Assembly: GCA_022736535.1 (NCBI GenBank)
Contig: DZCT01000003.1
Span: forward strand, 1-27,020
Source: Desulfatirhabdium butyrativorans
GTDB taxonomy: Bacteria; Desulfobacterota; Desulfobacteria; Desulfobacterales; JAIFKL01
DNA length: 27,020 nt
Direction: 5' to 3'
Made by a program: the position numbers and the translations under genes. Each line of letters starts with the position of its first letter. Position 1 is the stretch's first letter. The notes beneath the pieces were generated by a model, which searched no databases, was not told where the DNA came from, and saw only the letters and a program-made list of their open reading frames with translations. Positions 21,981-27,020 of this stretch are shown here, piece after piece.

Positions 21981-22007
21981 AAGTTTCAGGTTTGAAGTTT
22001 CAGGTTT
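21981..22007. repeat. Tandem 13-nt direct repeats between arnC and arnA
   Basis: AAGTTTCAGGTTT occurs at 21981-21993 and again at 21995-22007, one base apart, and a partial third copy (TTTCAGG) starts the arnC coding end. The repeats occupy nearly the whole 31-nt gap, where a ribosome binding site for arnA would be expected. They may be a dispersed simple repeat that has inserted or expanded here. Confidence 0.75.
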
Positions 22008-22954
22008 CAGGACTGTCTGCCGACAACGCTTTCAATAAAGTATCTCGGCCGCGCTCTCACATCATGGTATATTCTGCCGATATATTCACCGAGCAGCCCC
22101 ATTCCTACAAATTGCGCGCCGATGAAGATAAAGAGAATGGCAAAGAGTGTAAAAACGCCCTGCACTGCCCACTCGGAGCCGTAGATAAGCCGCATGATAA
22201 GCAGAAAGATGCCGAAGCCCACGCCCGTAGCCGATATGACCGCACCCAGCAGACTCAGCAGACGAAGCGGAAAAGTCGTCATACTTGTCATCAGATCAAA
22301 CTGAAGATTGACTAATTTCCACAAACTGTATTTTGAATCACCGGCTAAACGCCTGCTGTGAGAGACTTCAATCTCGGTCGTATGCCGGGCAAAGGTGTTG
22401 GCAAGCACCGGAATAAAGGTGCTGCGCTCGTGGCATTGCAGCATGGCTTTCACAATGTTCCGGCGGTAGGCGCGCAGCATACAGCCGTAGTCGTGCATCA
22501 TCACGCCCGTGTGTTTCTGCACGGCTTTGTTGATGAGAAAAGAGGCAATGCGGCGGAAAAAGCTGTCCTGCCTTGCCAGACGCACACTTCCGACGACATC
22601 GAACCCCTCGCTGATCTTAGCGACTAATTTCGGAATTTCTTCCGGCGGATTCTGCAAATCCGCATCAAGCGTTACGATAATATCTCCCCTGGCTTCGGAA
22701 AAACCCGCCATGACCGCGGCGTGCTGTCCGTAGTTTCTGTTCAGAAAAACGCCGATAATCTCTCCTGAGTGATCTTTTGCCGCGTCTGTAATTTTTTTTG
22801 CGGACTGATCCGCGCTGCCGTCATCAACCAGAATGATCTCAAAGGGCATTTTCAGGCTGCGGCACGCGGACAGACACCGCGCAATCAGTTCATCGAGATT
22901 CAATTCCTCGTTAAATACGGGAATAACAACAGATACTAAACTGATTTCATTCAT
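22007..22954 (-). CDS. arnC: ArnC, undecaprenyl-phosphate 4-deoxy-4-formamido-L-arabinose transferase
   Basis: A 315-residue family-2 glycosyltransferase that attaches Ara4-formyl-N from its UDP form to undecaprenyl phosphate at the inner membrane. Visible features are the N-terminal nucleotide-binding strand (VSVVIPVFNEE), DDGSAD (44-49), LNRNYGQH, the metal-binding DAD (97-99) in LDADLQNPPEEIP, and DYGCMLRAYRR. Two C-terminal membrane segments (about 229-256 and 265-287) are followed by GEYIGRIY and RARPRYF, typical of the ArnC/DPM-like group. The length is close to E. coli ArnC (322). The start ATG overlaps the arnB stop (ATGA, 22951-22954), with AAAGGA about 12 nt upstream, indicating translational coupling. 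Confidence 0.96.
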   Translation of the reverse strand: MNEISLVSVVIPVFNEELNLDELIARCLSACRSLKMPFEIILVDDGSADQSAKKITDAAKDHSGEIIGVFLNRNYGQHAAVMAGFSEARGDIIVTLDADLQNPPEEIPKLVAKISEGFDVVGSVRLARQDSFFRRIASFLINKAVQKHTGVMMHDYGCMLRAYRRNIVKAMLQCHERSTFIPVLANTFARHTTEIEVSHSRRLAGDSKYSLWKLVNLQFDLMTSMTTFPLRLLSLLGAVISATGVGFGIFLLIMRLIYGSEWAVQGVFTLFAILFIFIGAQFVGMGLLGEYIGRIYHDVRARPRYFIESVVGRQS

Positions 22955-24102
22955 TTTTTTAATACGTCCTTTATCGCATTCACCACATCGTTCACATCTT
23001 CAACTGTCATATCCGGGAAAAGCGGCAGCGAACATATCCGCTCGGAATTCCACTCAGTGTGAGGGAGCATACCGGCTTTCATTCCCATAACTTCGGTATA
23101 GTATTTCTGAAGATGCACGGCTCTGAAATGAAGACCCGTTCCGATATGCTTCTCCTTCAGCCTCTGCATGAAATCATCCCGGCTGAATCCGGCTTTTTCA
23201 ATATTCAGACGCACGATGAACAGATGCCATGAATGCCTGAAGTCGTAGTTCGGCATTGAAAGCGGCAGAATTTCATCAATATCGGAAAACTTTTCAGTGT
23301 AAAGCTTTGCCAGAGCGGCGCGCTTCTGATTGAATGTCTCAAGGCGTTCCAACTGCCGTATGCCCAGCACTGCGGAAATATCCGTCATGTTGTATTTATA
23401 GCCCGGCTCCAATACCTGCGCCTGCGGCGATCTGCCCTGCGTATGCCGGTCATAAGCATCCACACCGAGACCGTGAAATTTGAGCCTTCGGATATGATCC
23501 AAAAGCTTAGGATTGTCCGAGCAGAACATGCCGCCCTCTCCGGTAGTCATATTTTTGATGGGATGAAAAGAAAAGACAGACGTTCCCTTCCTGCCGATTC
23601 GCTCATTTTTGTATTCCGTTCCCACCGCATGAGCCGCGTCTTCCACGAGAAAAATGTCTCGCTCGGAAGCAAGCCGACGAAGCGGTTCCATGTCAGCCGA
23701 GGCGCCGGCAAAATGAACAGGAATAATGACTCGTGTTCGGTCGGTGAGACATTCTTTTACCGAGTCTGGGGAAACCATGAGCGTATCTTTGTCAATATCG
23801 GCGAAAACCGGCTTCGCACCTGCCATGACGATGAGATTTACGGTAGAAACCCATGTCATGGACGGCGTGATGACTTCATCTCCGGGACCGACGCCCAGCG
23901 CGCACAGCGCAAGGTGCATTCCCGCCGTCGCGGATGTCAGCGCAACCGCGCCGGCGCATCCGATATATTCACAAAATTTCTGTTCAAATTCAGTGTTTTT
24001 CGGCCCGGTCGTAATCCAGCCGGACCGCAACACGTCAGCGACCGCAGCAATGTCTCCTTCCGTGATGGATGTCCGGGAAAAGGGCAGAAATTCGCTTCTC
24101 AT
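22951..24102 (-). CDS. arnB: ArnB, UDP-4-amino-4-deoxy-L-arabinose--oxoglutarate aminotransferase
   Basis: A 383-residue PLP-dependent aminotransferase of the DegT/DnrJ/EryC1/StrS family. It converts UDP-4-ketopentose, made by ArnA's decarboxylase, to UDP-L-Ara4N using glutamate. Matching E. coli ArnB are LPFSRTSITEGD at the N-terminus, GWITTGPKN, SATAGMHLAL, the PLP-contact Asp in VEDAAHAVGT (Asp155), the Schiff-base Lys183 in SFHPIKNMTTGEGG, FHGLGVDAYDR, PGYKYNMTDI, IGTGLHFRAVH and the C-terminal EWNSERICSLPLFPDMT. The ATG overlaps the glnS stop in ATGA (24099-24102), with AAAGGA about 11 nt upstream. Cytoplasmic. The other reading would be another sugar 4-aminotransferase, but the arnC and arnA neighbours make ArnB the clear choice. 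Confidence 0.97.
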   Translation of the reverse strand: MRSEFLPFSRTSITEGDIAAVADVLRSGWITTGPKNTEFEQKFCEYIGCAGAVALTSATAGMHLALCALGVGPGDEVITPSMTWVSTVNLIVMAGAKPVFADIDKDTLMVSPDSVKECLTDRTRVIIPVHFAGASADMEPLRRLASERDIFLVEDAAHAVGTEYKNERIGRKGTSVFSFHPIKNMTTGEGGMFCSDNPKLLDHIRRLKFHGLGVDAYDRHTQGRSPQAQVLEPGYKYNMTDISAVLGIRQLERLETFNQKRAALAKLYTEKFSDIDEILPLSMPNYDFRHSWHLFIVRLNIEKAGFSRDDFMQRLKEKHIGTGLHFRAVHLQKYYTEVMGMKAGMLPHTEWNSERICSLPLFPDMTVEDVNDVVNAIKDVLKK

Positions 24103-25850
24103 TTTTTACTCTGTCCTTTCTCGATTTTCGCCCATTCGTCACGCAATGTCACCGTGCGGTTGAAAATCAGCGAACTTTGGTCAGAATCACTATCCGCGCA
24201 GAAATAGCCCATCCGCTCAAACTGATAGCGCTCTCCGGGTTTTGCCTGCGCCAGACTCGGCTCCAGACGGCACTCGGTTAGTCTGTCTAAAGAATTGGGA
24301 TTCAGACAGGATTTCCAATCCGGAGATTCTTTTTCGTCAGCCGGATTTGCTTTGCTGAACAAGTAGTCATACAAACGCACTTCTGCTTTGACCGCGTGGG
24401 AAGCGGAAACCCAATGCAGCGTTGCTTTGACTTTCCGTCCGTCAGGCGCATCGCCGCCCCGTGTCGCGGGATCGTAGCTGCATCGAAGTTCAACTATTTC
24501 GCCGCTATTTTCATCTTTTATGACTTCCTCGCATTTGATGAAATAAGCATATCTCAGCCGCACTTCTTTGCCCGGAGACAGACGGAAAAACTTTTTCGGC
24601 GGATGTTCCCGAAAGTCCTCCTGTTCAATATATAAAACTCGTGAAAACGGAACTTTGCGTGTTCCGGCATTCGGGTTTTCGGGATTGTTTACTGCATCTA
24701 ATTCTTCTACCTGATTTTCGGGATAGTTGACAATGACGACCCGAAGCGGATGCAGAACCGCCATAACCCGCTGCGCCTTTTTATTCAAGTCTTCCCGAAT
24801 GCAGTATTCCAGCAAAGCCATGTCCACCGTGCTGTCCCGTTTTGCCACGCCGATGCGCTCGCAGAAATTCCGAATGGCTTCCGGCGTATAGCCGCGGCGG
24901 CGCAGTCCTGAAATCGTCGGCATTCTCGGATCATCCCATCCGCTCACAAACCCGCCTGTCACCAATTCGATGAGTTTGCGCTTGCTCAGAACCGTGTAGG
25001 TGAGGTTCAGACGGGCAAATTCAATCTGCTGAGGATGATAAACCCTGAGCTGATCAAGCACCCAGTCATAGAGCGGACGGTTGTTTTCAAATTCCAGCGT
25101 GCAGATCGAATGCGTAATCTCTTCTATCGAGTCCGAAATGCAATGGGTAAAATCATACATGGGGTAGATACACCATTTGTCGCCGGTTCGGTGATGTGAG
25201 ACTTTGCGAATGCGGTACAGCGTGGGATCCCGCATGAGCAGATTCGGAGAAGCCATATCTATCTTCGCCCGAAGCACATGCGCGCCGTCTTTAAATTCTC
25301 CGGCTTTCATCCGCTCGAACAAGTCAAGATTTTCCGCCACGGAACGATTGCGATACGGGCTGTCTTTTCCCGGCTCGGTCAGCGTGCCTCGGTATTCCCG
25401 GATTTCATCCGCGCTCAGGCTGTCAATGTATGCTTTGCCGTCTTTGATTAACTGCGCCGCATAGTCATAAAGCTGTCCGAAGTAGTCAGACGCATAGTGC
25501 AGATGCTCGCCCCAGTCGAATCCCAGCCAGCGCACATCGGCTTTGATGGAGTCCACATATTCGACATCTTCTTTGCTCGGATTGGTGTCGTCAAAACGCA
25601 AATGACATCTGCCTTTGTATTCAATGGCAAAACCGAAATTCAGACAGATGGATTTGGCGTGTCCGATATGCAGATAGCCGTTGGGTTCGGGCGGAAAACG
25701 GGTGGTCACAACTTTGCTGCCGTATTTTCCGGTTTTTAAGTCGTCTTCGATAATGTTTCGGATAAAATTGGGCGGAGGCGCAGAATTGCTCACGGCTGTC
25801 TTCTCAGTTTCTTTTTCAGATTTATCTTTTTCGCTCTTCGGCGTTTTCAT
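24099..25850 (-). CDS. glnS: GlnS, glutaminyl-tRNA synthetase
   Basis: A 583-residue class I synthetase that charges tRNA-Gln with glutamine. Its HIGH motif lies in RFPPEPNGYLHIGHAKS (HIGH at 61-64), and the second class I signature reads VLSKR (287-291), compared with VMSKR in E. coli GlnRS. FDDTNP, the WCIYPMYDFTH block and the C-terminal anticodon-binding beta-barrels (for example SRVLYIEQEDF and FNRTVTLRDEWAKIEKG) are all present. It is about 30 residues longer than E. coli GlnRS (554), mostly from a charged Lys/Glu-rich N-terminal extension (residues 1-25). GAGAGG (25862-25867), 11 nt before the ATG and inside the previous gene's 3' end, is the likely ribosome binding site. Only 6 nt separate it from the upstream gene, and it overlaps arnB by 4 nt. 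Confidence 0.97.
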   Translation of the reverse strand: MKTPKSEKDKSEKETEKTAVSNSAPPPNFIRNIIEDDLKTGKYGSKVVTTRFPPEPNGYLHIGHAKSICLNFGFAIEYKGRCHLRFDDTNPSKEDVEYVDSIKADVRWLGFDWGEHLHYASDYFGQLYDYAAQLIKDGKAYIDSLSADEIREYRGTLTEPGKDSPYRNRSVAENLDLFERMKAGEFKDGAHVLRAKIDMASPNLLMRDPTLYRIRKVSHHRTGDKWCIYPMYDFTHCISDSIEEITHSICTLEFENNRPLYDWVLDQLRVYHPQQIEFARLNLTYTVLSKRKLIELVTGGFVSGWDDPRMPTISGLRRRGYTPEAIRNFCERIGVAKRDSTVDMALLEYCIREDLNKKAQRVMAVLHPLRVVIVNYPENQVEELDAVNNPENPNAGTRKVPFSRVLYIEQEDFREHPPKKFFRLSPGKEVRLRYAYFIKCEEVIKDENSGEIVELRCSYDPATRGGDAPDGRKVKATLHWVSASHAVKAEVRLYDYLFSKANPADEKESPDWKSCLNPNSLDRLTECRLEPSLAQAKPGERYQFERMGYFCADSDSDQSSLIFNRTVTLRDEWAKIEKGQSKK

Positions 25851-25856
25851 AAGCTT

Positions 25857-26831
25857 TTATACCTCTCTTTTCTCAATTTTTTCTATGGCTTCCTGTGCAG
25901 CTTCTCTGATGTCGTCGTCGTACTGTCCCTCTGAAATTTGCTTCAGTTTCGGGACGATATCAATGCCTGCGGATTCTCCGAGAATATGAAGAATATCTCC
26001 TCTGATCTGATTATTCTGCTTCTGAAACTGCGCCAACAGAGGCTCAACAATGTCTCCTGCCAGCGAGATGTTTTGAGCGGCAATTTCTTCCATTGCAGCC
26101 ATTGCGCCGAGACGAACAGAGAATTGCTCATGCGTCAGAAGTTCAATAAATGCAGGGAAAATACTTTGTTTTTCCAGCATCATATCCGAAAGGCAGAACG
26201 CGTTTCCTTCTGTAATCATCTGCGCCATTGACTCGGCGCCGATGTCAGCAGGATTTCGGGTGATGATGATTTTCAGCAGTTCTTCTGTCTGCACCGCGCC
26301 GGTCCACCGGAAATGCTCTTCCAACAAAAGGGTCGGCACGGACTGAATATTGTCAGCCTGCGCCGTTTCCGGGAAAAGAAACGCGTCAATCACGCTGAGA
26401 CGGATGAAGTCATTTGCCGAAATCAGCGGGAGCAATTGCCGGAGAGCGGCGGGGCAGAACGGACACTGCCCGGAAACATACATGCGGAGCATCGCGGGCA
26501 TTTCAATTTTGTCGAGATATTCCCGGATATGTGCGGGTATCTGTTCGGATTTACTCGCGAGGATATTCAGCGATTCCAAAAAAGGCGCAAGTTCGGTTCC
26601 GGATGGAACGGCATGAAAGCGCAGACCTGTTCCGACCTGAATCGCGGGCAATTCAGCCCATTCTTCTTTTTCTTTGACGATACGAATTTTCGGCGCAAGA
26701 CGGGAAAGCGCGTCGCAAAATTCACGCAACTCCGCACTTCGTTTATCTGCTGTCAGAATGAGACGAAGCTGAGTATTATCAGTATATTCAGCGTTCCATT
26801 CACTAATCTGTATTTCTTCCTGCGGCGTCAT
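25857..26831 (-). CDS. Thioredoxin-like double-fold protein with C-terminal HEAT repeats
   Basis: A 324-residue protein. The first part (about 1-105) looks like a thioredoxin fold without a CxxC. The second (about 108-190) is a glutaredoxin/thioredoxin-like domain with MYVSGQCPFCPAA (Cys123, Cys126) and the cis-Pro loop SVPTLLL (Pro166). This pairing resembles the protein disulfide oxidoreductase (PDO) layout. Residues about 225-320 form two or three HEAT-like helical repeats (SVRLGAMAAMEEIA, QIRGDILHILGESAG, DDDIREAAQEAIEKIE), suggesting a protein-binding scaffold. No signal peptide is visible, so it is probably a cytoplasmic dithiol protein. GAAAGGA (26840-26846), 8 nt before the ATG, supports the start. 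It is the first gene of the run leading into glnS-arnBCA. The exact redox partner is unknown. Confidence 0.85.
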   Translation of the reverse strand: MTPQEEIQISEWNAEYTDNTQLRLILTADKRSAELREFCDALSRLAPKIRIVKEKEEWAELPAIQVGTGLRFHAVPSGTELAPFLESLNILASKSEQIPAHIREYLDKIEMPAMLRMYVSGQCPFCPAALRQLLPLISANDFIRLSVIDAFLFPETAQADNIQSVPTLLLEEHFRWTGAVQTEELLKIIITRNPADIGAESMAQMITEGNAFCLSDMMLEKQSIFPAFIELLTHEQFSVRLGAMAAMEEIAAQNISLAGDIVEPLLAQFQKQNNQIRGDILHILGESAGIDIVPKLKQISEGQYDDDIREAAQEAIEKIEKREV

Positions 26832-26864
26832 TAATTACATCCTTTCTTTTTTAAAAAAAAGATA

Positions 26865-26893
26865 AAGATAAACCCATTTTTTTGAAAAATCAA
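26865..26893 (-). promoter_or_regulatory. Candidate sigma-70-type promoter for the trx/HEAT-glnS-arnBCA run
   Basis: On the minus strand TTGATT (26888-26893) and TATCTT (26865-26870) are separated by 17 nt, each matching four of six consensus bases. They sit in an AT-rich stretch about 34 nt upstream of the ATG at 26831. The match is moderate, and the AT-richness makes a chance match possible. Confidence 0.4.
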
Positions 26894-26920
26894 TAAAAAG
26901 CTTAAACGAGAGTCAGGAGT

Positions 26921-27020
26921 TTTCTCGTTCCCACGCTCCGCGTGGGAAAGTCCCGGCCGGCGGTGTTTCCGAAATGCGCTGTCTGTCCGGCGGACGGACG
27001 CGGAGCGTCCGGGCTGCATT
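26921..27020. repeat. Dispersed-type GC-rich palindromic repeats at the right edge
   Basis: Positions 26928-26948 form an 8-bp perfect stem (TTCCCACG / CGTGGGAA) around CTCCG, inside the longer word CTCGTTCCCACGCTCCGCG. Positions 26995-27011 form a second stem (CGGACG / CGTCCG) around CGGAG. GTCCGGCGGAC, also near-palindromic, lies at about 26984-26995. The first word is of a kind I know as a common intergenic repeat in several large, repeat-rich bacterial genomes. No credible coding sequence overlaps it. Confidence 0.7.

Noticed and set aside
23443..24207. A 254-codon plus-strand frame opposite arnB
   Set aside because: It is antisense to a clearly assigned ArnB, and its translation shows no recognisable domain.
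26831..27019. A 62-codon minus-strand open frame at the right edge
   Set aside because: It is composed of palindromic repeat sequence and the AT-rich leader of the trx/HEAT gene, with low-complexity translation and no family resemblance.

Overview
The window is dominated by one gene. A single minus-strand open frame starts at 19676 and runs without a stop to the left edge, which is at least 6558 codons, and its 3' end lies outside the window. It encodes nine consecutive modules. Each module is an array of tetratricopeptide repeats (TPR) followed by a SPINDLY/O-GlcNAc-transferase-type catalytic domain (GT41, Glyco_transf_41). Eight catalytic domains are complete and the ninth is cut by the window edge. 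By eye I count 3 to 11 TPRs per module, about 72 in total. Short Pro-rich or polar linkers join the modules. The linker between modules 3 and 4 is much longer than the rest and is built from a near-identical 201-nt (67-residue) tandem repeat. I read the frame through every linker and checked it at every conserved GT41 motif, and it is never interrupted.

Right of the giant gene, all on the minus strand, is a compact group of five genes. In transcription order these are a thioredoxin-like/HEAT-repeat protein (26831-25857), glnS (25850-24099), arnB (24102-22951), arnC (22954-22007) and arnA (21975-19990). glnS/arnB and arnB/arnC each overlap by 4 nt (ATGA), so they look translationally coupled. 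ArnB, ArnC and ArnA are the aminotransferase, undecaprenyl-phosphate transferase and bifunctional formyltransferase/decarboxylase of the 4-amino-4-deoxy-L-arabinose (Ara4N) pathway, which modifies lipid A. arnD, arnT and arnE/F do not follow. A 313-nt gap of palindromic repeats separates arnA from the giant gene, and the right edge of the window carries more palindromic repeat sequence.

The window suggests a Gram-negative bacterium (Ara4N-lipid A genes) that charges tRNA-Gln directly (glnS), with roughly balanced GC and many dispersed palindromic repeats. A large-genome member of the Desulfobacterota (Desulfonema or multicellular magnetotactic type) would fit. That is inference from gene content and style, not something the sequence proves.

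The most striking feature is the giant multi-catalytic glycosyltransferase. Its N-terminus has no signal peptide or membrane segment, so a cytoplasmic enzyme that glycosylates repetitive or very large protein substrates is a reasonable hypothesis. The catalytic motifs resemble plant SPINDLY (an O-fucosyltransferase) more closely than animal OGT, so the donor sugar cannot be assigned.
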